Positions 44,979 to 53,871 are shown, counted from the stretch's first letter. The stretch: DNA of 64,000 nucleotides from Sulfitobacter sp. CW3 (GCF_019392245.1 NZ_JAHXRL010000001.1:434001-498000); one strand, 5' to 3'. Notes: a model not told the origin generated them from the letters alone. Translations and numbers: made by a program.

Positions 44979-45893
44979 TCAATTGCTGTTTGAGGCCAGT
45001 TCGGCTGCAATTTTGGACGCCAAACGGGCATTATTGCGCACCAAGGCGATATTTGCGGTCAGTGAACGCCCGTTGGTCAGTTCGAATATCCGCTGCAACA
45101 GATAGGGCGTGACCGATTTGCCGCTGATCCCGTGGGTGATTGCGTCGTTTTGGGCTGTGGCGATGATCGGGGCCAGTTCTGCCGCCGGGATTTCATCGGC
45201 CGGGGGGATTGGGTTGGCAACCAGTTGGCCGCCAGGCAGGCCCAGTTGCGCGCGCATGCCATGGGCGGCTGCGATCTGCGCAGGGTCATCCATGCGCAGG
45301 GGCGACTTCAGGGGGGATGTGCTGCTCCAGAACGCGGGAAAGCTGTCTTGGCCCACGGTGATGACCGGCACGCCTTGGGTTTCCAGAACCTCGAGGGTTT
45401 TTGCCACGTCGAGGATTGCCTTGGCCCCGGCAGCGACCACGGTGACGGGGGTTTGGGCCAATTCAAGCAGATCGGCAGAGATGTCGAACGTGTCTTCGGC
45501 CCCTTTGTGCACACCGCCGATGCCGCCTGTCGCGAAAACAGCGATGCCCGCAAGATGTGCCGCGATCATCGTGGCGGCGACAGTGGTGGCACCCGTGCCG
45601 CCGGTTGCGATACAGGCGGCCATGTCGGCGCGTGACAGTTTGGCGACGCCTTTGGCTTGGGCCAGCTGGCTTAGCTGCGCATCCTCAAGCCCGATATGAA
45701 GCTGGCCATCGATCACTGCGATGGTGGCAGGGGTTGCACCGGCTGCGCGCACGTCGGCCTCGACCTGGCGGGCCACCTCAAGGTTTTGCGGATAGGGCAT
45801 GCCATGGGTGATAATTGTGCTTTCAAGCGCCACGATCGGCGTGCCTTTGCTATGGGCGGTGGCAACTTCTTGCGAGCGGTGTAGCGTGATCAT
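44979..45893 (-). CDS. psuG: Pseudouridine-5'-phosphate glycosidase
   Basis: A 304-residue enzyme that splits pseudouridine 5'-phosphate into uracil and ribose 5-phosphate. Family blocks: VALESTIITHGMPYPQNLEVA, VAVIDGQLHIGL-like segment, LSRADMAACIATGGTGATTVAATM, VFATGGIGGVHKGAEDTFDISADL and NPIPPADEIPAAE. Its ATG overlaps the stop of the kinase gene upstream (ATGA), giving the typical psuK-psuG pair for pseudouridine breakdown. Confidence 0.94.
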   Translation of the reverse strand: MITLHRSQEVATAHSKGTPIVALESTIITHGMPYPQNLEVARQVEADVRAAGATPATIAVIDGQLHIGLEDAQLSQLAQAKGVAKLSRADMAACIATGGTGATTVAATMIAAHLAGIAVFATGGIGGVHKGAEDTFDISADLLELAQTPVTVVAAGAKAILDVAKTLEVLETQGVPVITVGQDSFPAFWSSTSPLKSPLRMDDPAQIAAAHGMRAQLGLPGGQLVANPIPPADEIPAAELAPIIATAQNDAITHGISGKSVTPYLLQRIFELTNGRSLTANIALVRNNARLASKIAAELASNSN

Positions 45894-46774
45894 ATTTTGG
45901 TCTCTCCGGAAACATATTGTGCAGCGGCGGCAAGGGCTTGGGTCAGGGCCGCATCTGCCGCAGCGCCGTGAATTTCAGCCGCGATATGGGCCGCCATAAA
46001 GGTATCGCCTGCGCCCGTCACACGGGTAACAGAAACGGCGGGCGGAACTTGGGTAATCAAACCGCTTGCTTGCCCCACGGTCGCGGGATTGCCGCCATCG
46101 GTGACGACCGCCCGCACCGCACCGCGGTCAAGCAAGGTCGCAGCCGCATCGCGCGAGGTATCGAACGTGGTTTGGCACAGCAGCCCGGCTTCTTCGAGGT
46201 TCACATAAAGCGTGCCGCGTTTGGCCTGAATAAAGGGGCTTAGGCGCATCGCCTTGCCGGGGCTGGCGGGGGCCACGCGTAGATCGGCGTGGGTCAACAG
46301 CGGGCTGCGGGCCATTTCGGCCAGCAGATCTAGGGTCAGGTTCCCATCAAGGGCGACCGTCCCGCGATAGGGCGTGGGCAGTGACCCATCGGCAAAGGGG
46401 CGCAAGATCTTGCTGCCGGCGGCCTCAAGCGAGTGGGCATCGGCGATGGCGGCGATCAGGCCGTTCGTGCCTTCGATCGCCATATAGCGGTCGGTGGGCA
46501 GGTCGTCTGACCGGTAGACGAAATTGGTGTTCAAACCGCGCAACTGGCAGGCTGCGATCAGCTCGTCGCCTTCGGGATCGCGGCCGACGGCACTGATCAG
46601 GGCGGGCGACAGGCCAAACCGGGCCAGCGCCATAGCGATGTTCAGGGCAACCCCGCCGGGCAGCCGTGTGATACGGCCCGGCATATCGGACCCCAGTCGC
46701 ATTTGGGTTTCAGCGCGCCCGATGATGTCCCACAGGACCGAACCGATGCAGAGTATATCTGGTGTATTTGTCAT
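45890..46774 (-). CDS. psuK: PfkB-family kinase, probable pseudouridine kinase
   Basis: A 294-residue ribokinase-family enzyme. Seen are the N-terminal IGSVLWDIIG and RLPGGVALNIAMALARFG substrate region and the C-terminal signature VTRVTGAGDTFMAAHIA with the catalytic Asp in GAGD. Next to psuG, it most likely phosphorylates pseudouridine to the 5'-phosphate. The ATG at 46774 is chosen because the family N-terminus follows at once. The segment upstream of it is a 73-base gap before the DUF4198 gene end. Confidence 0.88.
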   Translation of the reverse strand: MTNTPDILCIGSVLWDIIGRAETQMRLGSDMPGRITRLPGGVALNIAMALARFGLSPALISAVGRDPEGDELIAACQLRGLNTNFVYRSDDLPTDRYMAIEGTNGLIAAIADAHSLEAAGSKILRPFADGSLPTPYRGTVALDGNLTLDLLAEMARSPLLTHADLRVAPASPGKAMRLSPFIQAKRGTLYVNLEEAGLLCQTTFDTSRDAAATLLDRGAVRAVVTDGGNPATVGQASGLITQVPPAVSVTRVTGAGDTFMAAHIAAEIHGAAADAALTQALAAAAQYVSGETKI

Positions 46775-46847
46775 ACTGCCCGTTCTGCCCAGACCAGCGC
46801 CGGGGCGCAAGCCCGGTTAGGCGACTGAAGGACCAAGATCGCGTGGA

Positions 46848-47663
46848 TTACTTGGGTACCGCAAAGGTAAGCGAGGCCCAAAGGCTTTCCCAATGTGGGC
46901 TTTTGGGTGTTTGCCCTGCATCCGGCGCGGGGCGCAGGACCACGGAATCCACCAGATAGGTCATGCCAGCAGCAACCGGAAAGGTCAGGTGGCCCTGATC
47001 GTCACTGCGGTACACGGTAACGGTGGGCTTAATCTCGGCAGATTTTTCATAGACTTCGATTTGCACGTCTTGGCGGGGGGCCCCGTCGTAGGTCAGTGCG
47101 ACCGTCATCATGCCGTCAAAATCCGCATCATAGGGATTGGTCAGCGCAACAAATTCGGTCGCAAGGCCAAGCTCGCTATCACTGCCGTGGCCATCGCCAA
47201 TCGCAATCAGCGCCTTGGAATGTCGAGTATAGCGTTCGCGCACGCTGTCTTGGGGATAGCCTGCGGCCAGATGTTCAGCCACGGCATTTGTGAAATCCTT
47301 GTGTTCGGTAAACCCGACAAAGGTTTCCCAGTCTTTATAGGTCAGCGATGATGGGGATGCCTCGTGGGTTACGATCAGCAAGCCGTCCCTTGGGGGTGCT
47401 GTGATCTGCAAAGCGGGGGAATCGCCCATGCGGCCCTGAACGGGCAGGGTGTCGCCCTCGAATGTCAGGTCAAAACGGTCGGTCCGGTTTGAGAAATACG
47501 CAAGGTTCGTGCCCTCAAAAAGCTGACCGTTCTTAATGTTGGTTGTCAATTCGGCTCCGGGCTGTACTTGATATGCGGGCGCTTCAAGCCAGTATTCATG
47601 GGCAGCGGCAGGCAGTGCTGCCAAACCAAGCGATAAAATAAGCATCAGACGGGACAAAAACAT
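46848..47663 (-). CDS. DUF4198 periplasmic protein, probable nickel/cobalt uptake partner
   Basis: A 271-residue exported protein: signal peptide about 1-21 (cut after AAA, mature start HEYWLEAPAYQVQPG). The HEYW(L) start with an exposed His, the central VGFTEHKDFTNAVAEHL and late beta-rich ALTYDGAPRQDVQIEVYE match DUF4198, a periplasmic family often encoded with nickel or cobalt transporters. Start ATG at 47663 overlaps the divergent HupE start in a shared CATG; the gene could also begin 8 codons earlier at 47687, inside the HupE frame. AAGG lies 8 bases before 47663. Confidence 0.8.
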   Translation of the reverse strand: MFLSRLMLILSLGLAALPAAAHEYWLEAPAYQVQPGAELTTNIKNGQLFEGTNLAYFSNRTDRFDLTFEGDTLPVQGRMGDSPALQITAPPRDGLLIVTHEASPSSLTYKDWETFVGFTEHKDFTNAVAEHLAAGYPQDSVRERYTRHSKALIAIGDGHGSDSELGLATEFVALTNPYDADFDGMMTVALTYDGAPRQDVQIEVYEKSAEIKPTVTVYRSDDQGHLTFPVAAGMTYLVDSVVLRPAPDAGQTPKSPHWESLWASLTFAVPK

Positions 47664-48987
47664 GAGCAAAACCTTATATTCAGTCATTCTAAAGCTGGCC
47701 TATGCGGTGCTTTTGTCAAGTGCCGTTACTGGTGCGGCCCGCGCACATGAGGTTGTTCCGACCATTGCAGATTTGACCGTGGCAGAGGGTGCTGCCGATC
47801 TGGTGCTGCGCGTGAACCTCGAGGCATTGATGTCGGGGATTGATCTGGATGCGGTTGCGGACACAAATGATGCTGAAAACGCAGGGGATTATGACAGCCT
47901 GCGCGCCTTGCCCGCTGAACAGATCGCGGCGCGTGTGCCTGACCTGCTGGCCGCTTGGAACGCCGCCCCGTTGTTGCGCGCCGATGGCGAGGCAGTAAAT
48001 CTGGCCACCGTGTCTGTCACCGTTCCCGAAGATGTGAACGCTGAACTACCGCGTATTTCGGAATGGGTGCTGCAAGGGCAGGTGCCTGTGGCAGCGCGCG
48101 GTGTCGTCGTCGCGTGGCCTGCGGGATCAGGTGCGATGGTCCTGCGCCAGCAAGGTGTCGATGAACCCTATACCGGATACCAAGAGGGCGGCACGCAAAG
48201 CCCCGAGATCGAACTGGCAGGGGGCGGTCAGGAAACCGCATGGCAGGCGTTTATGTCCTATATCCCCGTCGGGTTTGACCACATTTTGCCCAAGGGCCTT
48301 GATCATATCCTGTTTGTGCTGGGCCTGTTCTTTTTGTCGACCCACCTGAAACCGCTGATCTGGCAGGTGTCGGCCTTTACCGCCGCGCATACCGTCACAC
48401 TGGCGCTTGGCGCACTTGGGCTGGTGACGGTGCCGGGGTCGATTGTCGAGCCGTTGATCGCGGCCTCGATCGTTTATGTCGCGGTCGAGAATATCTTTAC
48501 CTCGGGGTTAAACCCTTGGCGGCCTTTTGTGATTTTCGGTTTCGGATTGCTGCACGGGTTGGGCTTTGCGTCGGTTCTGGGCGAGTTCGGCCTGCCGAGC
48601 GACCAGTTTGTTCCGGCCTTGATAGGGTTTAACATCGGGGTTGAGATCGGCCAGTTGACCGTCATCGCAATCATGGCGCTGTGCGTCTGGCAAGCGTTGC
48701 GCGTGGCACGGGGCGAAGGCGGTGCGGACGGGGCAAAGCGGCTTTACGTCGGGCTGGCAGTTGCCGCTTTGGTACTGTGCTTTGTGCCCATGCCGGGCGT
48801 CGCTGCGGCGTTGGAGGCCCCTGTGCCGCTATTCCTAGTGCCGCTGGCCTTGGTTTTTACCGCCTGTTTCCTGTCGGTCCAGTTTCGGCAGACGGCAGGC
48901 GCTTACCGCCGGTTTGTGGCGATCCCGGCGTCTGTCGGAATCGCGGCTGTCGGGGCCTATTGGTTCATTGAACGGGTGTTTTTATAA
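47662..48987 (+). CDS. HupE/UreJ-family membrane protein
   Basis: A 441-residue protein: signal peptide about 1-28, a periplasmic domain to about 190 (HEVVPTIADLTVAEGAADLVLRV onward), then a HupE/UreJ-2 membrane part of about seven helices. The latter starts FMSYIPVGFDHILPKGLDHILFVLGLFFL, with His-Asp-His residues suited to binding nickel or cobalt, and continues WQVSAFTAAHTVTLALGALG and FGFGLLHGLGFASVLGEFGLP. It is probably a nickel/cobalt permease. It diverges from the DUF4198 gene, with start codons overlapping by two bases. Confidence 0.85.
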   Translation: MSKTLYSVILKLAYAVLLSSAVTGAARAHEVVPTIADLTVAEGAADLVLRVNLEALMSGIDLDAVADTNDAENAGDYDSLRALPAEQIAARVPDLLAAWNAAPLLRADGEAVNLATVSVTVPEDVNAELPRISEWVLQGQVPVAARGVVVAWPAGSGAMVLRQQGVDEPYTGYQEGGTQSPEIELAGGGQETAWQAFMSYIPVGFDHILPKGLDHILFVLGLFFLSTHLKPLIWQVSAFTAAHTVTLALGALGLVTVPGSIVEPLIAASIVYVAVENIFTSGLNPWRPFVIFGFGLLHGLGFASVLGEFGLPSDQFVPALIGFNIGVEIGQLTVIAIMALCVWQALRVARGEGGADGAKRLYVGLAVAALVLCFVPMPGVAAALEAPVPLFLVPLALVFTACFLSVQFRQTAGAYRRFVAIPASVGIAAVGAYWFIERVFL

Positions 48988-49000
48988 CATCCGTTCAAGT

Positions 49001-49621
49001 TTACGCCATCGCGGCGACGAGGGTCGCCAGGGCTTGCTCCGGATCATCTGATGTCCAGATTTCATCACCGATGCCAAAGAAATCGGTGAAGGGGCTAAGG
49101 CTGCGAATCAACTCTTCGTCGAGGCCACCTTCGGCCACGACCGGCACTTCGATCACTTCGGACCACCATTTAAACAGGTCCAGCTCGGCATATGATCCGT
49201 CATCCAACGCACTTGGGCGGACGGGGCCAAAGCTGACATAGTCTGCCCCTGCTTCGCCGGCGGCCATGCCGTCATGGCGCGAGCCTGCGCAATAGCTGCC
49301 AACGATGGCGTCATCGCCCAACGTCTTGCGGGCGTGGCGGATCGAGCGCGCCGCGTCGGTCAGGTGCACGCCGTCCAAGCCGATGCGTTCAGCCAGCAAC
49401 GTGTGGTCTGCGATCACCAGCGCGATATCACGCGCATCGGTGATTTCGCGCAGGGCATCAGCGGCGCGTAGCACCACATCTTCGTCGCGGGTGCTGAGCG
49501 CAAGGCGCACGCAGGCGATGGATTGGCTATCAAGAACGCGGGCCAAAGTCTGGGGAAAGGTTTCCAGCTCAAACGCGGGGGGGGTGATCAGATAAAGCTG
49601 CGGCTGTTCGGGCGTTGTCAT
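49001..49621 (-). CDS. Thiamine-phosphate synthase-like protein
   Basis: A 206-residue TIM-barrel protein of the ThiE/TenI family. Typical segments are LYLITPPAFELETF at the start, the active-region DGVHLTDAARSIRHARKTLG, and GADYVSFGPVRPS followed by VPVVAEGGL. It differs from standard ThiE in HLT instead of HLG and in the SYCAGSRHDGMAAGEAG stretch where ThiE has a Ser-Cys-His pattern. It stands alone with no thi gene and no TPP riboswitch nearby, so it may be a paralogue with a different or regulatory role. Confidence 0.7.
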   Translation of the reverse strand: MTTPEQPQLYLITPPAFELETFPQTLARVLDSQSIACVRLALSTRDEDVVLRAADALREITDARDIALVIADHTLLAERIGLDGVHLTDAARSIRHARKTLGDDAIVGSYCAGSRHDGMAAGEAGADYVSFGPVRPSALDDGSYAELDLFKWWSEVIEVPVVAEGGLDEELIRSLSPFTDFFGIGDEIWTSDDPEQALATLVAAMA

Positions 49622-49680
49622 GGCAAGCGGTCCTTTGCTGTGTTGGCGTCAATTAACGGATCGCGCAGAGAAAGAAAAAC

Positions 49681-49720
49681 TTTTATGCCTTCGGCGAGGA
49701 TTTTTTACCATTTGGAAACA
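49681..49720 (+). repeat. Dispersed intergenic element, B2 form
   Basis: Same 21-base beginning as the element at 43001 (from TTTTATGCC to GAGGAT) and the CCATTTGGAA end of the one at 25724. It lies between divergent genes, which does not fit a simple terminator role. Confidence 0.6.
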
Positions 49721-49765
49721 GGGGGCGTTCTTGTGAGAGGGCCGTCGCGCGGGTAAGAGGCAGGC

Positions 49766-50518
49766 ATGAATAATACTGTAGAGAACCCCAAGATACCCGC
49801 ATTTGTGTTGGTGCGTCCGCAAATGGGTGAGAATATCGGTGCCGCCGCGCGCGCGATGTGGAATTTCGGTCTGGACCGGATGCGCATTGTCGCACCGCGG
49901 GATGGATGGCCGAACCCGTCGGCTGTGGCGATGGCATCGGGGGCGGGGCGTTTGCTGGACGAGGCTGTCGTTTATGACGATCTGGCCGGGTCGTTGGGGG
50001 ATGCGGCATTTGTGTTTGCCACGACCGCGCGTGATCGGGATCTGACCAAGCCCGTGTACAGCCCAGAGGCCGCGATGGCCAAGGCGGCTGAGTTGATTGC
50101 CCAAGGCCAGCGGGTCGCGGTGATGTTCGGGCCGGAGCGTGCTGGGCTAGAGAATGACGACATCGCGCGGGCCAATGCGATTGTATCAGTTCCTGTGAAC
50201 CCACAGTTTGCGTCACTTAATCTGGCGCAATGTGTGTTGTTGATGGGCTATGAATGGATGCGCGCCCAGGCGGATATCGTACCGGAACAGGTCGAGATGG
50301 CAGGCACGGATTGGGCCGACAACAGCGAGATCGAACATCTGGCGCGGCATTTCGAGGAGCGGCTGAATGTGGCCGGGTTTTTCTATCCTGAACACAAAGC
50401 GACCAGCATGAAGGTTAACCTGCGCAATATGTGGTCGCGCCTGCCGTTGACCCGCGCCGACGTGCAAACCTTGCATGGTACGCTGCGACAGATGGTACGC
50501 TGGAAAGAGCGCGGCTAG
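49766..50518 (+). CDS. trmJ: tRNA (cytidine/uridine-2'-O-)-methyltransferase TrmJ-like
   Basis: A 250-residue SPOUT methyltransferase that modifies the 2'-O of position 32 in tRNA anticodon loops. The three SpoU motifs are clear: VRPQMGENIGAAARAMWNFGL, VAVMFGPERAGLENDDI and VPVNPQFASLNLAQCVLLMGYEW. A C-terminal helical extension (ending LHGTLRQMVRWKERG) is typical for TrmJ and distinguishes it from TrmL. GAGGCAGGC precedes the ATG. ctaA follows after 55 bases. Confidence 0.92.
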   Translation: MNNTVENPKIPAFVLVRPQMGENIGAAARAMWNFGLDRMRIVAPRDGWPNPSAVAMASGAGRLLDEAVVYDDLAGSLGDAAFVFATTARDRDLTKPVYSPEAAMAKAAELIAQGQRVAVMFGPERAGLENDDIARANAIVSVPVNPQFASLNLAQCVLLMGYEWMRAQADIVPEQVEMAGTDWADNSEIEHLARHFEERLNVAGFFYPEHKATSMKVNLRNMWSRLPLTRADVQTLHGTLRQMVRWKERG

Positions 50519-50573
50519 ACCTTTGTGCCTGCGTGACCTATTTCTGCAACAAACCTAGCAGACAAGAGGCACC

Positions 50574-51728
50574 ATGGCCGAGAAACGTAAGCTTTTTGAG
50601 GAAGTGGGCGATGCGCAAGCCGCCCGCCCTGTCGCAAATACCGGTGTGATTGATCGCGGGCGGGGCGGCGCGCGCGGTGCCATCCGTATCTGGTTGTTTA
50701 TATTGTTCGCACTGGTCTTTGTGATGATTGCCGTTGGCGGTTTGACGCGGTTGACCGATAGCGGGCTTAGCATCACCGAATGGAAGCCGTTTACCGGGGC
50801 CATGCCGCCGCTGAACGAGGCCGATTGGCAGTTGGAATTCGCAAAATACCAAGAGATTGACGAATTTCAGGTGCAGAATTCCTGGATGGAATTGAGCGAT
50901 TTCAAACTGATTTACTGGTGGGAATGGGGCCATCGCCAGCTGGGTCGTGTGATCGGGTTGGTTTGGGCGATCGGGTTCGTCTGGTTCCTGTTGCGCCGTC
51001 AGATACCCACCGGTTGGACGGGGCGTTTGCTGTTGCTGGGCGGGCTTGGTGGCCTTCAAGGGGCGATTGGCTGGTGGATGGTGTCGTCGGGCGTCACCAC
51101 GGGCGAGGCTGTTTTGGATGTGGCCAGTTACCGGCTTGCCACACATCTGGGGCTGGCGTTTGTGATCCTTGGGTTCATCACATGGTACGCATTGATGCTG
51201 GGCCGTCCGGAAAAGGACCTGATGCAGGCGCGCCGCGCCAAAGAGAGCAAACTGTTTGGCATGTCCACAGGGGTGCTTCACTTTGCGTTTCTACAGATTT
51301 TGCTGGGGGCCTTGGTCGCGGGGATTGATGCGGGTCGGTATTTTGTCGATTGGCCAATGATGCAGGGGCAGTTCTTTCCGCCTGATGCGTTTAACATCGC
51401 GCCTGTCTGGCGGAACTTCTTTGAAAACCCCGGCCTTGTGCAATTCATGCACCGCATGGCGGGTTATTTGCTGTTTGCCTTTGCTGTGGTCGTATGGCTG
51501 CGCGGGCGCAAATCTGCGCATCCTAAGACGCGCAATGCCTTTAACCTGATGATACTCGCGATGGTGGGGCAGGTCGTGCTGGGCATCGTGACTGTTCTGA
51601 ACGCGGCCCCGGTGCACATCGCCATTTGGCATCAGGTGCTGGCCGTCATTTTGTGGGTGCTTATCCTGCGGGCGCGGTTCCTAAGCGGCTATCCAATTCC
51701 AACTTCCCTGAGAGGAAAATCCAAATGA
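50574..51728 (+). CDS. ctaA: Heme A synthase (COX15/CtaA type 2)
   Basis: A 384-residue inner-membrane protein with about eight helices that oxidises heme O to heme A for cytochrome c oxidase. Typical segments: VAVGGLTRLTDSGLSITEWKPFTGAMPPLNEADW, WWEWGHRQLGRVIGL with a heme-ligand His, LGGLQGAIGWWMVSSG, LGALVAGIDAGRYFVDWPMM and FMHRMAGYLLF. No other cytochrome oxidase gene is in the window. AAGAGG precedes the ATG. The stop overlaps the next gene (ATGA). Confidence 0.93.
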   Translation: MAEKRKLFEEVGDAQAARPVANTGVIDRGRGGARGAIRIWLFILFALVFVMIAVGGLTRLTDSGLSITEWKPFTGAMPPLNEADWQLEFAKYQEIDEFQVQNSWMELSDFKLIYWWEWGHRQLGRVIGLVWAIGFVWFLLRRQIPTGWTGRLLLLGGLGGLQGAIGWWMVSSGVTTGEAVLDVASYRLATHLGLAFVILGFITWYALMLGRPEKDLMQARRAKESKLFGMSTGVLHFAFLQILLGALVAGIDAGRYFVDWPMMQGQFFPPDAFNIAPVWRNFFENPGLVQFMHRMAGYLLFAFAVVVWLRGRKSAHPKTRNAFNLMILAMVGQVVLGIVTVLNAAPVHIAIWHQVLAVILWVLILRARFLSGYPIPTSLRGKSK

Positions 51729-53200
51729 GTGCTTTTGACGATCTGATGGCGTTTCAACGCGAGACTGAGGCGTTGGCCCAGATTGCAGGCCGTTTGGGAT
51801 GGGATCAGGAAACAATGATGCCGCGCGGTGCGTCTGCGCAACGTGGCGAAGAAATGGCCGCCGTCGAAGGGGTGTTGCACGGGCGGCGTGTTGATCCACG
51901 CATTGCCGGCTGGCTTGAGATGATCGACGAGGGCCATCTGGACGACGCCGGCAGCGCGCAGCTGCGCCATATCCGGCGGTCCCATGCACGGGCGAGCAAA
52001 GTGCCTGCCGCATTGGCCGCGCGTCTGGCGCGGGTCACATCCGAAGCGCAAGGTATTTGGGCAGAAGCGCGAGAAGCGGATGATTTCAAGGCGTTCGCAC
52101 CGACCCTATCAGAGGTGATCACATTGAAGCGTGAGGAGGGCATGGCGCTGGCGGCTGGGGCTGACATCTATGATGCGATGTTGGATGACTATGAACCCGG
52201 TGCCACCGGGGCCGAGCTTGAGGCGATGTTTGGCGCGCTACGCCCAGAACTGACCCGCCTGCGCGAAGCTGTTCGCAATGCAGAGGCCCCGCCCAAGCTG
52301 GAAGGTAAATTCGACGAATCCGCGCAGATGAAGCTGACCCGGCAACTGGCCAAAACCTTTGGCTATGACATGAGCATGGGCCGCGTCGACAAAGCTGTGC
52401 ACCCGTTTTCCAGCGGTTCTGGCCTTGATGTGCGGATCACCACGCGCACGAACGAGACGGATCCGTTTAACTGCTTTTATTCGACCATCCACGAGGTCGG
52501 CCATGCGTGTTATGAGCAAGGGATCGACCGCGCCTATCTGCTGACGCCTTTGGGGGCAGGGGTGTCGATGGGGGTGCATGAAAGCCAAAGCCGGATTTAT
52601 GAAAACCAGCTGGGCCGCAGCCGTGCCTTTACCGGATGGTTGTTCGGCCAGATGAAGGATGCGTTTGGTGACTTTGGCGTCGCGGACGAGGATACATTCT
52701 ATCGCATCGTGAACCGGGTGTCCGACGGCTACATCCGCACCGAAGCGGACGAATTGCAATACAACCTTCACGTCTTGATGCGCTTCGATCTTGAGCGGGC
52801 CTTGATGGGGGGCGATTTGCAGGTCGATGATCTGGAGGCCGCCTGGAATGATCGCTTTAAGGCTGATTTCGGCTATGAGGTTGATAAGCCGTCAAACGGT
52901 GTGTTGCAGGACGTGCATTGGTCCGTCGGATTGTTCGGGTATTTCCCAACCTATTCGCTGGGCAACGTCTATGCCGGTTGCCTGAACGAGGCGTTGCGCA
53001 AGGATTTGCCGGATCTGAATAGCCACCTGACAGCGGGTGACACGAGCGCTGCTACGGGGTGGCTACGGCAAAACGTGCAAAGCCACGGGGGGCTGTATCA
53101 ACCAAAAGACCTGATTGCCCGTGCGACCGGAACTGCGCCAAGTGAGGCCCCTTTGCTGACATACCTGACTTCCAAGTTTGGTGAATTGTACAGCCTTTGA
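51725..53200 (+). CDS. M32 family metallocarboxypeptidase
   Basis: A 491-residue zinc carboxypeptidase of the Taq carboxypeptidase family. The zinc motif is H256-EVG-H260 in IHEVGHACYEQG, followed by the conserved HESQSR and later WSVGLFGYFPTYSLGN, all diagnostic of M32. It trims C-terminal residues from peptides in the cytoplasm. The ATG at 51725 overlaps the ctaA stop by 4 bases, which sets the start; upstream in-frame sequence lies inside ctaA. A 14-bp imperfect hairpin (53259-53297) follows 58 bases after the stop. Confidence 0.93.
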   Translation: MSAFDDLMAFQRETEALAQIAGRLGWDQETMMPRGASAQRGEEMAAVEGVLHGRRVDPRIAGWLEMIDEGHLDDAGSAQLRHIRRSHARASKVPAALAARLARVTSEAQGIWAEAREADDFKAFAPTLSEVITLKREEGMALAAGADIYDAMLDDYEPGATGAELEAMFGALRPELTRLREAVRNAEAPPKLEGKFDESAQMKLTRQLAKTFGYDMSMGRVDKAVHPFSSGSGLDVRITTRTNETDPFNCFYSTIHEVGHACYEQGIDRAYLLTPLGAGVSMGVHESQSRIYENQLGRSRAFTGWLFGQMKDAFGDFGVADEDTFYRIVNRVSDGYIRTEADELQYNLHVLMRFDLERALMGGDLQVDDLEAAWNDRFKADFGYEVDKPSNGVLQDVHWSVGLFGYFPTYSLGNVYAGCLNEALRKDLPDLNSHLTAGDTSAATGWLRQNVQSHGGLYQPKDLIARATGTAPSEAPLLTYLTSKFGELYSL

Positions 53201-53556
53201 CATCGCACAATATAATTCTGGTTAGGGTAATTTGATTCGAGGTTTTAGCCAATGCGGTGTGCAGAAAGCCTGAAATGTATAAACAGGTTTCCTGCACGCT
53301 ATCTGGTACCATTTTTTAATGGGTTAATGTCGACGCTCTCGCTGGTATTGTTTTGTTTTAGATGCCTAAATCGCAGTTAAAGAGGGTGATATAAAGCGTG
53401 TAAACAGAACAACTGTGACCAAAAAGTTTCGGTTATAATCACCCTAGTCGCAATTTCCTGCTAAATTGTAATCGGGTCCAAAATTACATTTGCAACGCTA
53501 CGTGAAATGTGTAACTAAGTTTGTAATAACTCATTTTATTATTTGGAGATAAACGA
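53201..53556. other. AT-rich leader/promoter region of a small secreted-protein gene
   Basis: A 356-base gap without a gene. It holds a stem-loop at 53259-53297 (14-bp arms, two mismatches), probably ending the ctaA-M32 transcript together with the T-run at 53312. It also holds a perfect TATAAT box at 53434-53439 without a good -35 box, and the ribosome site TTTGGAG before 53557. The composition is much more AT-rich than the rest of the window. Confidence 0.5.
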
Positions 53557-53763
53557 ATGACACGTTTGACAGCAGTTGCAGTAGCCCTTCTTTTGACAAC
53601 AAGCGCGGCTTCCGCACAAACAAGCCCAGCGATGGGCGCTGGCTTTGGTGGTCTCGGTGCCGCTGGTATTGCAGCAGCAGTTCTTTCGGTTGCTGTTTTT
53701 GCAGGCGTTGCATCGAGCAACGATGACACAACAGGCACAACAAGCACAACAGGCACAAACTAA
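53557..53763 (+). CDS. Small exported protein with Gly-rich helix and Thr-rich tail
   Basis: A 68-residue protein: signal peptide about 1-20 (cut after ASA), a Gly/Ala-rich hydrophobic segment about 27-52 (GAGFGGLGAAGIAAAVLSVAVFAG), then SSNDDTTGTTSTTGTN. The layout recalls E. coli GfcA, a Thr-rich small membrane protein of a capsule-export operon, but no polysaccharide genes are near and the likeness is in architecture only. Good ribosome site (TGGAG), own leader and a very strong terminator suggest a highly expressed single gene. Function unknown. Confidence 0.75.
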   Translation: MTRLTAVAVALLLTTSAASAQTSPAMGAGFGGLGAAGIAAAVLSVAVFAGVASSNDDTTGTTSTTGTN

Positions 53764-53791
53764 GCTATAACGCTGGTTTGAAGTAGTTTGT

Positions 53792-53822
53792 AAAAGCGTC
53801 CCTTTTGGGGCGCTTTTTTTTT
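53792..53822 (+). terminator. Strong terminator of the small exported-protein gene
   Basis: AAAAGCGTCCC (53792-53802) pairs with GGGGCGCTTTT (53807-53817), one G-U pair, loop TTTT, then T to 53822. It is 29 bases after the stop codon. Confidence 0.88.
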
Positions 53823-53871
53823 ACGTTTGCACTACCCCGTTTATGATCGTTGAAACGGATTGCGCATATAT

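Noticed and set aside
49622..49765. TPP riboswitch before the thiE-like gene
   Set aside because: No CTGAGA-type core; the gap is largely the dispersed B2 element.
53484..53758. Reverse-strand frames opposite the small exported-protein gene
   Set aside because: The forward frame has a signal peptide, ribosome site and terminator; the reverse frames have none and mirror its repetitive codons.
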